A stretch of 64,000 bases of DNA from SHZI01 sp038214295 (GTDB lineage Bacteria > Pseudomonadota > Gammaproteobacteria > Steroidobacterales > GCA-2729495), in contig JBBQSA010000005.1 in NCBI GenBank assembly GCA_038214295.1, positions 35,918-99,917 on the forward strand, written 5' to 3'. The notes under the pieces were generated by a model. That model was given only the letters and a program-made list of their open reading frames with translations. It was not told the origin of the DNA and did no database searches. The translations under genes were made by a program, and so were the position numbers. Below, one piece after another: positions 1 to 7,312 of this stretch (position 1 is the stretch's first letter; the number at the start of each line of letters is the position of its first letter).

Positions 1-504
1 GCAGAGGTCCTCGCACTCTGGCGTAGCAGCCCGGAGTTTCGTGACTTCTTCAACAGCCTGCTGGCGAATGCACCCTTCGCCGGGTTCCGCTGGGAAATGC
101 CGCCGGTCACAGCGATGACTGCGGATCGCGCCTTCGAATTCGTCCTGCTCGACAGCCCGGGTCTCGGGCGGCACCCGGACCCTGATGCCTTCGCGGCGCA
201 TTTCGCCGGGCAAGACCCGGCCGGCGTCGTTGAGTTTGCAAACCTCGGCGGGGATGCGCGTCTCGTCGTGCCGGGCCCCGCAGGCTCGCCGACGGCCTGT
301 GGGCACATCGCGGCCTTCGTGCGCGGGGCGCCGGCAGCCCAGCGGCACGCGCTGTGGCAGACCGTTGGCCTCGCGATGGAGCGTCGACTCTCGGAGCGGC
401 CGGTGTGGCTCAGCACGGCCGGAGCCGGCGTGCCCTGGCTGCACGTGCGGCTCGACGACCGGCCGAAGTACTACGGGTATGCGCCGTATCGGGCCGTCGA
501 GTAG
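1..504 (+). CDS. DUF6940-like protein, 5'-truncated by window edge
   Basis: The frame is open from base 1, so this is the C-terminal part (167 residues) of a gene that begins outside the window. An internal ATG at 97 exists, but the reading frame before it (AEVLALWRSS...) looks like real protein, so I do not use it as the start. The end of the protein, with LSTAGAGVPWLHVRLDDRPKYY, resembles the conserved C-terminus of the DUF6940 family, whose function is unknown. No catalytic motif, signal peptide or membrane segment is visible in this part. It converges on sodB with an 11-base gap. Family assignment is from memory of the conserved ending and is moderate. Confidence 0.6.
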   Translation, partial: AEVLALWRSSPEFRDFFNSLLANAPFAGFRWEMPPVTAMTADRAFEFVLLDSPGLGRHPDPDAFAAHFAGQDPAGVVEFANLGGDARLVVPGPAGSPTACGHIAAFVRGAPAAQRHALWQTVGLAMERRLSERPVWLSTAGAGVPWLHVRLDDRPKYYGYAPYRAVE

Positions 505-515
505 CGTTGCAGATC

Positions 516-1109
516 TCAGCCCAAATTCCGCGCCGCAAACTCCCAGTTGATCAACTTGTCGAGTACCGCCGTGATGTAGTCCGGGCGCTTGTTGCGGTAG
601 TCCACGTAGTAGGCGTGCTCCCAGACGTCGATCGTGAGCAGCGGCTTCTTGCCGGCGGATTCAAGCGGCGTGCCGGCGTTGGACGTCTGCTCCACCTGGA
701 GCTTGCCGTTTTCCATCACCAGCCAGGCCCAGCCGCTGCCGAACTGGGTGGCGGCGGCCTTGGACAGCGCGTCCTTCAGGCTGGCCACGTCGCCGAAGTC
801 GGACTTGATCTGGTCCAGCAGCTTGCCGGTCGGGTTGCCGCCGCCCTTGGGGCTCAGGCTCTGCCAGTAGAAGGCGTGGTTCCAGGCCTGGGCGGCGTTG
901 TTGAAGAGGCCCCGCTGGTCCGGCTTGCCGGCGGTGGCCTTCACGATGGCTTCCAGCGTCGCGTCGGCGTGCGGCGTGCCGGCGATGGCCTTGTTGGTCT
1001 TGTCCACGTAGGCCTTGTGGTGCTTGCCGTAGTGGAAGGAAATGGTCTCAGCGGAGATGCCGGGCGCCAGGGCGCCTTCGGCGTAGGGCAGGGCGGGGAA
1101 TTCAATCAT
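516..1109 (-). CDS. sodB: Superoxide dismutase [Fe]
   Basis: Converts superoxide to oxygen and hydrogen peroxide in the cytoplasm. The 197-residue product has the usual length and all metal-ligand regions: HYGKHH near the N-terminus, AAQAWNHAFYW in the middle and DVWEHAYYVDY near the C-terminus. The Gln in AAQAWNH, together with the later SGWAWL, fits the iron rather than the manganese type. The start is the ATG at 1109 because GGAGGTAA lies just upstream; an upstream in-frame extension has no such support. It is transcribed alone and converges on the DUF6940-like gene. The product fits the other oxidative-stress and iron genes of the window. Confidence 0.97.
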   Translation of the reverse strand: MIEFPALPYAEGALAPGISAETISFHYGKHHKAYVDKTNKAIAGTPHADATLEAIVKATAGKPDQRGLFNNAAQAWNHAFYWQSLSPKGGGNPTGKLLDQIKSDFGDVASLKDALSKAAATQFGSGWAWLVMENGKLQVEQTSNAGTPLESAGKKPLLTIDVWEHAYYVDYRNKRPDYITAVLDKLINWEFAARNLG

Positions 1110-1193
1110 CACGTTACCTCCGGTTATCTCGTGTACTGATCCTGGGTGGGCCCGCGTCGGGAATGCAGGCATCAAATCACCCGGCAGAGGTCC

Positions 1194-1199
1194 ATTATA
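1194..1199 (-). promoter_or_regulatory. Possible -10 box for sodB
   Basis: A perfect TATAAT on the minus strand lies about 85 bases upstream of the sodB start. No good -35 box is seen at the expected distance, so this is only a candidate promoter. Confidence 0.35.
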
Positions 1200-1241
1200 G
1201 GCGCCAGGCGCGATTCGGAGTGTTCGCCAGGGAGACTGCCG

Positions 1242-2495
1242 GTGGGTTCGAAGTCATACGTCGTCGCGGTACTTTGCCTCGCGACAACAGCCGCCGTCGG
1301 TGCGAGCACTGCCGCGCCTTCACCGGCGCCCGAGGGCATGGTGCTGGTCCCCGCGGGCCCGTTCATCATGGGCAACAACAACGATTTCTACGACAACGAC
1401 AACGACGAGAAGCCGCAGCACACCGTGGACCTGCCGGCCTTCTTCGTGGACCGGTACCCGGTGACCAACCAGGACTACCAGGCCTTCATGGCGGCGACCG
1501 GTCACGCGCCGCCGCGCTACTGGCCGGCAAGCGGCGGAATGCCGCCGGGCAAGGCGGATCACCCGGTCGTCGGCGTCACCTTCGCCGATGCCACGGCCTA
1601 CGCCCACTGGAAGGGCCGGCGGCTGCTCACCGAGGAGGAGTGGGAGAAGACGGCGCGGGGCACCGCGGGGCTTCGCTGGCCCTGGGGCAGTGTTTTCGAC
1701 GAGCGCAAGGCCAACGTCGGCACAGACACGACGACCCCGGTGCACGCGCACCCGGACGGTGCCAGTCCTTACGGTGTCTTCGAGATGGCCGGCAACGTGT
1801 GGGAATGGACCGACACCTGGTACGAGCTGTACCCGGGCAGCCCGCCCAACCGGACCGTGCAGCGTTTCACCGGCGGCAAGGTGAAGGTGGTCCGGGGCGG
1901 GTCCTATTCCAGCGATATCGGCAGCGCGCGTGGCGCCGACCGGGGCAACAAGAAAATCGACGAGCCAGGTCCGAGCCTCGGCTTCCGCACGGCGCAGGAC
2001 GTGCCCGGCTACGAGAGCTACGCCGCGGCGCTTAAGGCCCGGTCCGCGGCCCGCGAGGCGCAGGCCGCTGCCGCGCTGGATATCACGGAGTACGCCGAGC
2101 ACGAGCCGGCGCGGGCGCTAGCCGCCGGGGCGGCGCGCACGCTTCAGCAGGCTGACGGCGCCTTCGACGGTCGCGACTTCGCGGCAAGCGAGCGGCAGGC
2201 CGGCGAAGCCCGCACGCAGTTCGATGCGGCCCGGGAGAAGGCCCTCGACTACAAGCGCCAGGTGATGGCGAAAAAGGCGGCCGACACGGAGGAGCAGTTG
2301 GTGCGGCTGGAGACGGCGCTGAAGGCAGTGCCGGACGGGCTGTCGCCGGAGCAGCAGGCGCTGAAGACCGACGCGGAGGATAACCTGCGCCGGGGTCGGG
2401 AATTCTTCGACGAGGGCGGCTGGGGTTTCGCCGGCATGCACGCCTTCATCGGCCTGCGGCAGCTCGAGAATCTCCGGAAGCTCGCCGGACCCTGA
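1242..2495 (+). CDS. Exported SUMF1/formylglycine-generating-enzyme-like protein
   Basis: A 417-residue protein with an N-terminal export signal (SKSYVVAVLCLATTAAVGAS) followed by a formylglycine-generating-enzyme (FGE/SUMF1) domain at about residues 35-260. Family hallmarks are VPAGPFIMGN, a VTNQDYQAF segment, LLTEEEWEKTARG, FEMAGNVWEWTDTW, VRGGSY and a final LGFRTA. Residues 265-417 form an Ala/Glu-rich helical tail not found in minimal FGEs. The two copper-binding cysteines of aerobic sulfatase-activating FGEs are not evident, so a non-catalytic or non-sulfatase role is more likely. GTG at 1242 is chosen because CAGGGAGA precedes it by six bases and a signal peptide follows directly. No sulfatase gene is nearby. 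Confidence 0.8.
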   Translation: MGSKSYVVAVLCLATTAAVGASTAAPSPAPEGMVLVPAGPFIMGNNNDFYDNDNDEKPQHTVDLPAFFVDRYPVTNQDYQAFMAATGHAPPRYWPASGGMPPGKADHPVVGVTFADATAYAHWKGRRLLTEEEWEKTARGTAGLRWPWGSVFDERKANVGTDTTTPVHAHPDGASPYGVFEMAGNVWEWTDTWYELYPGSPPNRTVQRFTGGKVKVVRGGSYSSDIGSARGADRGNKKIDEPGPSLGFRTAQDVPGYESYAAALKARSAAREAQAAAALDITEYAEHEPARALAAGAARTLQQADGAFDGRDFAASERQAGEARTQFDAAREKALDYKRQVMAKKAADTEEQLVRLETALKAVPDGLSPEQQALKTDAEDNLRRGREFFDEGGWGFAGMHAFIGLRQLENLRKLAGP

Positions 2496-2523
2496 GGGCG
2501 CAGCGGCGCGCTGTCTCGCCGGG

Positions 2524-3924
2524 CTACGCCGGCTTCGCCGCTGCCGTCGGGCTGTCCGGTCGCGGCTTCAGCGAGAAGCCCAGCATGATCATCACGGCCG
2601 CCACGATCGCCAGGCCGGCGAAGGCCGCCTGGTAGCCCGGGGCGCCACTGCCCACGGACGCGGCAACCGTGCCGACGAAAGCGGCGCCGAGCAGGCGTCC
2701 GGCGGACGTGAAGTTGCTGAGCAGGCCCTGGGCCGCGCCGCGCTCCGCGGGCAGGCTGTTGTCGAGCACCACGAGCCGCAGAGGGGCGCCCAGCACGCCG
2801 CCGAGGCCCGCGCTGCCAAGCACGCTGGCGACGATGAAGGTGGCCACGGTGATGTGGGCGAGGCCAAAGGTGGCGAGGCTCAGCGTGACGAGGGACAGGC
2901 TGACCGTCACGATGAGTCGGGTGCTGATCAGGTTGACGAGGCGGCCCGAAATGGGTGAGGCGATGGTGGCGGCGATGACCCCCGGCAGCAGTAGCCAGGA
3001 GGCCGTGCTCGGGGAGACGCCGGTCGCGGCGATGGCGAGCGCCGGGTAAAAGGAGCCGCCGGACTGGATCGCGCCAATGCCCGTGCCGATCAGCGACGCG
3101 GTGACCACGGGCCGGGCCTTGAACAGTCCCGGCCGGATGACGGGGTCCACGGCGCGCTTCTCGATTCGCCAGAAGACCGGTGTCATGACCAGGACCACCG
3201 CCAGGGCCGCGAGGAACTTGCCCGACACCAGGCTCGCCGCGAGGGCCTCGGTGTCCAGGCTGTCCACGGCGAAGACGAGCGCGGTCAGCAGCACGGCCAG
3301 GGCCGCGATGCCGGCCACGTCGAGGCGCTTGCGGGTGGCGCCGCTCCTGCCGGGCAGCAGCAGGAGTGCGCCGGCCAGGAGTGCAGCGGCGATCGGCAGG
3401 TTCACGAGGAACAGCCAGTGCCAGCCGTAGGGCAGCAGCACCCCACCCATCACCGGGCCGATGAGGAAGGCGAGGCCAAACACCGTGCCGAGCACGCCGA
3501 GCGCGGGGCCCCGTTCAGCACGGGGCAGCGTGTTGCCGATGACAGCGGCGGCAATCGGGAAGATGCCGCCGGCGCCGAAGCCCTGCAGCGATCGCCCCAG
3601 GTAGAGGAAGGCTGGCTCGCCGGCCACGACCAGCAGCAGCGAGCCGCAGGCAAAGAGGGTGATGCTGACGATGTACGCAACCCGCGGGCCCACCCGGTCG
3701 CTGAATTTGGCGAGCACCGGCGTGCCGATCATCTGGCACAGCACGTAGGCGTTGAAGAGCACCGAGAGCTGCCGCGTCGTCATGCCGAAGTCGGCCTGGA
3801 TGGCGGGCAGCGCCGGTCCGATGATCGCCAGGTCGAGGGCTCCCATCAGGACGCCGGTAAACAGGAGCGGGAGCAAGGCGCGGGAGGTCTTTGATTCTGA
3901 TTGGATTTGCAACAGGGCTTCCAC
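2524..3924 (-). CDS. MFS multidrug-type exporter (DHA2-like, about 14 TM)
   Basis: A 466-residue integral inner-membrane protein of the major facilitator superfamily, probably a proton-driven drug or metabolite exporter. Helix 1 carries LDLAIIGPALPAIQADF, the acidic signature of the drug:H+ antiporter group. The loop between helices 2 and 3 carries KFSDRVGPR, matching MFS motif A. About 14 hydrophobic segments are visible. The substrate cannot be deduced. The start is uncertain: GTG at 3924 gives a short leader before helix 1, but no strong ribosome-binding site precedes it. It diverges from the lipoprotein gene at 4038 across a 113-base shared regulatory region. Confidence 0.85.
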   Translation of the reverse strand: MEALLQIQSESKTSRALLPLLFTGVLMGALDLAIIGPALPAIQADFGMTTRQLSVLFNAYVLCQMIGTPVLAKFSDRVGPRVAYIVSITLFACGSLLLVVAGEPAFLYLGRSLQGFGAGGIFPIAAAVIGNTLPRAERGPALGVLGTVFGLAFLIGPVMGGVLLPYGWHWLFLVNLPIAAALLAGALLLLPGRSGATRKRLDVAGIAALAVLLTALVFAVDSLDTEALAASLVSGKFLAALAVVLVMTPVFWRIEKRAVDPVIRPGLFKARPVVTASLIGTGIGAIQSGGSFYPALAIAATGVSPSTASWLLLPGVIAATIASPISGRLVNLISTRLIVTVSLSLVTLSLATFGLAHITVATFIVASVLGSAGLGGVLGAPLRLVVLDNSLPAERGAAQGLLSNFTSAGRLLGAAFVGTVAASVGSGAPGYQAAFAGLAIVAAVMIMLGFSLKPRPDSPTAAAKPA

Positions 3925-3972
3925 GTTTGATGTCAGGGTAGTTCGCCGGCGCCGCGCCGTCGGATCCGGTCG

Positions 3973-3978
3973 TATACT
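3973..3978 (+). promoter_or_regulatory. Possible -10 box for the lipoprotein gene
   Basis: TATACT lies about 60 bases before the GTG at 4038, in the region shared with the divergent MFS gene. No convincing -35 box accompanies it. Confidence 0.3.
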
Positions 3979-4037
3979 GGCAGAACAGCGGCGATTCCTG
4001 CGCCGCTGATTGCACTGCCTGCAGAGGGTCAGTCGCC

Positions 4038-4769
4038 GTGAATCGAACATTCGTCCTTTCCGGCCTGGTCAGCATCCTGCTGAGCGCCGGCTGCGTACCG
4101 GCGAAGCAGGCCACGGAGCCCGGGGCAGCCCGCGCAGGGCCGGAGGCGGTGGATCGGCGGGACGTCGAGCCGCCGGCCTCGCCGCCGCCGACCTCGACAG
4201 AGGCCGTCGCACCGGCACTGCCTGCAGTGGTGGCCGCGCCGAAGCGACCCCCGTCTGCCGCACCGCTGTCGTCCCCGGCCGTGACCGCCCCCCAGGTCAC
4301 TCCACGCGTTCCGCCGCCCGTGCCGTCCAAACCCACCCCCGCCGTCGCGGCGGCATCGGCACTGCCCCCTCCGGCAGCCGCCCGCCCCGCCCCGCCACCT
4401 CCGACGCCCGTGTCACCGACCACCGTGTCCCCGGCGCCCAGGCCGGCACCCGCCCCGTCGCTGAACCTGTCGTCCCTCGAGGCCCGGCTGCGGGAAACGA
4501 AGGCGATCGGCGTCTTCACCAAGATTGCGCTGAAGAACCAGGTGGATGATCTTCTCCAGAAGTTCCGGCTGCACTACAAGGGACAGAAGAAGGCATCCAT
4601 GCCGGAGCTCCGGCAGTCCTACGAGCTGCTGCTGATGAAGGTGCTTGCCGTCCTCCAGGACGGCGACCCGTCGCTGGCCAGGGCCATCGTGGCCTCCCGG
4701 GAGTCGATCTGGGGCATCCTTGCGGACCCGCAGAAGTTTTCAGAAAACAACCTGATGGCAGGAGTGTGA
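4038..4769 (+). CDS. Proline-rich lipoprotein of unknown function
   Basis: I do not recognise a family. The 243-residue product begins with a typical lipoprotein signal (hydrophobic stretch ending in the lipobox LLSAGC), so it is probably lipidated at the Cys and held in the inner or outer membrane facing the periplasm. Residues about 25-135 are a Pro/Ala linker, likely extended and flexible. The last 105 residues are a compact, mostly helical charged domain beginning LNLSSLEARL, with a Lys-rich middle (HYKGQKKASM). The linker suggests a tethered domain that spans part of the periplasm. The GTG start is supported by the immediate signal peptide. It overlaps the next gene by four bases, implying co-translation. 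Confidence 0.75.
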   Translation: MNRTFVLSGLVSILLSAGCVPAKQATEPGAARAGPEAVDRRDVEPPASPPPTSTEAVAPALPAVVAAPKRPPSAAPLSSPAVTAPQVTPRVPPPVPSKPTPAVAAASALPPPAAARPAPPPPTPVSPTTVSPAPRPAPAPSLNLSSLEARLRETKAIGVFTKIALKNQVDDLLQKFRLHYKGQKKASMPELRQSYELLLMKVLAVLQDGDPSLARAIVASRESIWGILADPQKFSENNLMAGV

Positions 4770-5050
4770 GCGTAGTGAGGCATGCAACCCGTTGGACGGC
4801 CGTCATTGCCGGCGTCAGCCTGTGTTTGGGTTTGGGCGCCGGACTTGCCCGGGCGGCGGACCCCGTGGCTGACGAGGCCGCGGTGGCTAAGGACCTGACC
4901 GCCGTGATCGCGCTCCAGAGCCTGCCCTGCGGACAGGTTCTCCGCGCGGCGAAGCAGGGGGACAACGACTACCTGGCCACCTGCCAGGACGGCAACCGCT
5001 ACCGGGTGACGGTAAACCCGGAAGGCCGGGTCGTCGTCACAAAGCAGTAG
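4766..5050 (+). CDS. Small exported protein of unknown function
   Basis: A 94-residue protein with a signal peptide (ATRWTAVIAGVSLCLGLG, cleavage probably after ARA) and a mature part of about 62 residues. The mature part has two Cys (SLPCGQ and ATCQDG) that could form a disulfide in the periplasm, then RYRVTVNPEGRVVVT, which looks like a small beta-strand pair. It starts at a GTG overlapping the stop of the lipoprotein gene, so the two are almost certainly one transcript. I recognise no named family. Confidence 0.75.
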   Translation: MSVVRHATRWTAVIAGVSLCLGLGAGLARAADPVADEAAVAKDLTAVIALQSLPCGQVLRAAKQGDNDYLATCQDGNRYRVTVNPEGRVVVTKQ

Positions 5051-5059
5051 CTGGCGCGC

Positions 5060-6070
5060 CTAGCGCAACGCCGGCGCCACCCGTTCGCCGATCAGCCGGA
5101 TAGCGTCCGCTGGGTCGTCGTGCACGCGGAGGGCGATCTCCGTGAGGCCCGCTGCGGCGAAGCCCTTCAGGGTCTCGATGGCCGGCTGGAGCTGGTCCAG
5201 TCCGCCCGCGAAGGAGATATTGCGGATCATCTTTGTCACCAGGTCGGGCGGCACGTTCTCTATCACGTCCGTACCCCGCAGGAAGGCATTGAGAAAATCC
5301 TTCTCGTGGGTACGCATGACCTGGAGTTCGTCGGCGGCGAGGAACGGCGCGAAGTACTGGTCGCCAAGCCAGCCCCGCAGCATGAGTTCCCGCCGGGCCT
5401 CGCGCATGGAGGCCTCCGCATCGGCCTTGATGTGCCAGGCCCAGAAGTTGCTGATGCGGAAATCCCGGGGCGAGCGGCCCGCGGCCTTCAGGTCCGCGTG
5501 GGTCGCGGTGATGAAGTCCTTCATCAACGGCACGACGAAGTCGCTGGTGATCAGCCCGTCGGCGAGGGAGGTAGCGAGCTTGCGCGTCTGCGGGTGGTTG
5601 GAGCCGAAGTAGACCAGTGGCGGCTTGTCCGTGTGCCACTTCGGGCGGTAGCCGTACACCTTGTAGATCTCGCCGGTGTAATTCATCGTCTTGTCCGGCG
5701 ACGCGCCCTTCAGGATCTCCAGGCACTCCCGCGAACTCCGGATCATCCGTTCACGCTTCTTGCCCATGGCCTGGGACACGGCGCCGCCGCCGCCAACCAT
5801 CAGCATCGCGCGGCCACCGCTCAGCTCGTTGAGGGAGAACAGCAAGTTCGCCATCTTCAGCGGGTGCAGCTCCGCCGGGCTGACCGCCATCGGTCCGAGG
5901 CGGATCCGGGACGACTGGTGGGCCAGCAGGGACAGGGTGAAGAAGGGATCCCGGGACCAGCCGTAGTTGCTGGCCCAGACGCCCCGCAGGCCGTAGCGCT
6001 CGGCCATCAGGCCAAGTTCCGCCGCCTCCCGGGGCGAGGCGAACTCGTTGAGGATGATGTCGATTTCCAT
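5060..6070 (-). CDS. LLM-class flavin-dependent oxidoreductase
   Basis: A 336-residue member of the luciferase-like monooxygenase superfamily (TIM barrel using FMN or F420). Seen in order are a first strand MEIDIILNEFASP, a GVWASNYGWSRDPF segment, SSRIRLGPMAVSP, NELSGGRAMLMVGGGG and YRPKWHTDKPPLVYFGSN, all in family order and spacing. The length fits the family. The reaction and cofactor cannot be decided: family members include monooxygenases and methylene-tetrahydromethanopterin reductase types. ATG at 6070 begins the first strand; a TTG seven codons earlier is less likely. It faces the RCCR-like gene across a 160-base divergent region, which hints at a functional link. Confidence 0.85.
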   Translation of the reverse strand: MEIDIILNEFASPREAAELGLMAERYGLRGVWASNYGWSRDPFFTLSLLAHQSSRIRLGPMAVSPAELHPLKMANLLFSLNELSGGRAMLMVGGGGAVSQAMGKKRERMIRSSRECLEILKGASPDKTMNYTGEIYKVYGYRPKWHTDKPPLVYFGSNHPQTRKLATSLADGLITSDFVVPLMKDFITATHADLKAAGRSPRDFRISNFWAWHIKADAEASMREARRELMLRGWLGDQYFAPFLAADELQVMRTHEKDFLNAFLRGTDVIENVPPDLVTKMIRNISFAGGLDQLQPAIETLKGFAAAGLTEIALRVHDDPADAIRLIGERVAPALR

Positions 6071-6230
6071 GGCCGGGGAGTATCCCACCAATCGGCGGCC
6101 GGGCGAGGGCGCCCTGACCGGCCATTGGATAGACTGTCAGGATGAGCCGATGTACCCCGGGCGCCGTGGCAAGGTGGCGACCCGGCAGAACCACTCCAGA
6201 AGATCCACTCCAGCAGAGAAGGGCTACCGC

Positions 6231-7067
6231 GTGAACCAGGCAAGCAGCAAGCAGAGCGACGTCAAGACCATCCACGAGTTTCTGGCCGACAACCCCAATA
6301 TCGACGTCTCCCGCCAGTGGGAGCGCTGCTGGGACATCCACGGCCGGATCGCGGACCGGATCATCAAGCACTTCGACGCGAAGCTGCACCCGATTTCCCA
6401 GGGAGCCGAGTACTACACCTCGCCGGACAAGCAGATGGAGGGCGCGTTCTTCGGCTACACCGCGAAGGACGTGGACTGGTTCGTGCGCTCGTGGCTCGGC
6501 AACCGGAAGGCCAGCATCATCGACATGAACATCAACGTGGTCCTGGGCCAGGAAACCCAGGTGCCCAACCTCATGATCATCTTTGGCACGGTGCCGAACC
6601 TGCTCTTCTACGCGGATTACGTGCCGCGCGTGGACTTGAAGGTGAACGAGGACTACGTGAACCGCTACTACAGCGGCGACGTGAACAAGGACTACCTGGA
6701 GTTCCGCAAGAACACCGACTACGTCTGGTCCGCGAGCCACGGCCCGGTCATCCGCGCCATGCAGTCGCCGGTGTGCTCCAGCTATATCACCGCGCTGACC
6801 GACGAGCACATCGACCAGTGCGAGGCCTATCTCACGCGCTTTGTCGACCGGTGGTTCAAGATGTACGACGAGGCCCCGCGCCTGCCGGCCGACAAGCGGG
6901 CTGCCCAGCAGGCCTACGACTTCGCCTACCGGGAGTACACCAACCGGTCCGACCCGATGAACGTCCTCGCGGAACGCGTCTTCGGCAAGGAGCAGGCCCA
7001 GTTCATGCTGGACCGGCGTGGCGGCAAGGTGCAGATGGAGGCCGACCGGGGCAAGTGGCAGCGCTGA
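6231..7067 (+). CDS. Probable red chlorophyll catabolite reductase (RCCR)-like protein
   Basis: A 278-residue soluble protein. Several segments line up in order with the plant RCCR / ferredoxin-dependent bilin reductase fold as I remember it: an N-terminal DIHGRIADRIIKHFD helix, VDWFVRSWLG, then VPNLMIIFG, and YVPRVDLKVNEDYVNRYY, which matches the PPRKDL...YL..FY stretch of RCCR, followed by AMQSPVCSSYI. Plant RCCR reduces an open-chain chlorophyll breakdown product with ferredoxin; bacterial relatives have no established substrate. The key acidic catalytic residue of RCCR is not clearly aligned here, so activity is open. GTG at 6231 is preceded by AGAAGG at suitable distance. Assignment is by recalled motifs, not a search. 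Confidence 0.6.
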   Translation: MNQASSKQSDVKTIHEFLADNPNIDVSRQWERCWDIHGRIADRIIKHFDAKLHPISQGAEYYTSPDKQMEGAFFGYTAKDVDWFVRSWLGNRKASIIDMNINVVLGQETQVPNLMIIFGTVPNLLFYADYVPRVDLKVNEDYVNRYYSGDVNKDYLEFRKNTDYVWSASHGPVIRAMQSPVCSSYITALTDEHIDQCEAYLTRFVDRWFKMYDEAPRLPADKRAAQQAYDFAYREYTNRSDPMNVLAERVFGKEQAQFMLDRRGGKVQMEADRGKWQR

Positions 7068-7074
7068 GCGGGCG

Positions 7075-7299
7075 CTAGCCGGCCGGGCGCTGCTGGTCGT
7101 CGGCGCCGGCGTTTGGCGCCTTGTCGCGCCGCCGGTAGAAGTGGAGCGTCGCTTCCGCCTTGGGGGGCGCCGCCGACGCGCAGTCGCCGCAGGCGGAAGC
7201 CCCCTTGGCGTTCTTGTGCCGGGTCAGGCGCCGGTACAGCAGTCGTCCCGCGACCAGTGCCACGATGCCGATGGCAAGCAGGGTCTGGATATCGGGCAT
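7075..7299 (-). CDS. FeoB-associated Cys-containing membrane protein
   Basis: A 74-residue protein with one N-terminal membrane helix (TLLAIGIVALVAGRLLY), a basic patch (RRLTRHKNAKG) and a cytoplasmic CGDC motif, which is the pattern of the small Cys-rich proteins encoded after feoB. Such proteins are thought to assist ferrous iron transport in place of FeoC; their exact role is not settled. It begins 13 bases after the feoB stop and is the last gene of the feo operon. Confidence 0.8.
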   Translation of the reverse strand: MPDIQTLLAIGIVALVAGRLLYRRLTRHKNAKGASACGDCASAAPPKAEATLHFYRRRDKAPNAGADDQQRPAG

Positions 7300-7312
7300 T
7301 GCAATGACTCCC

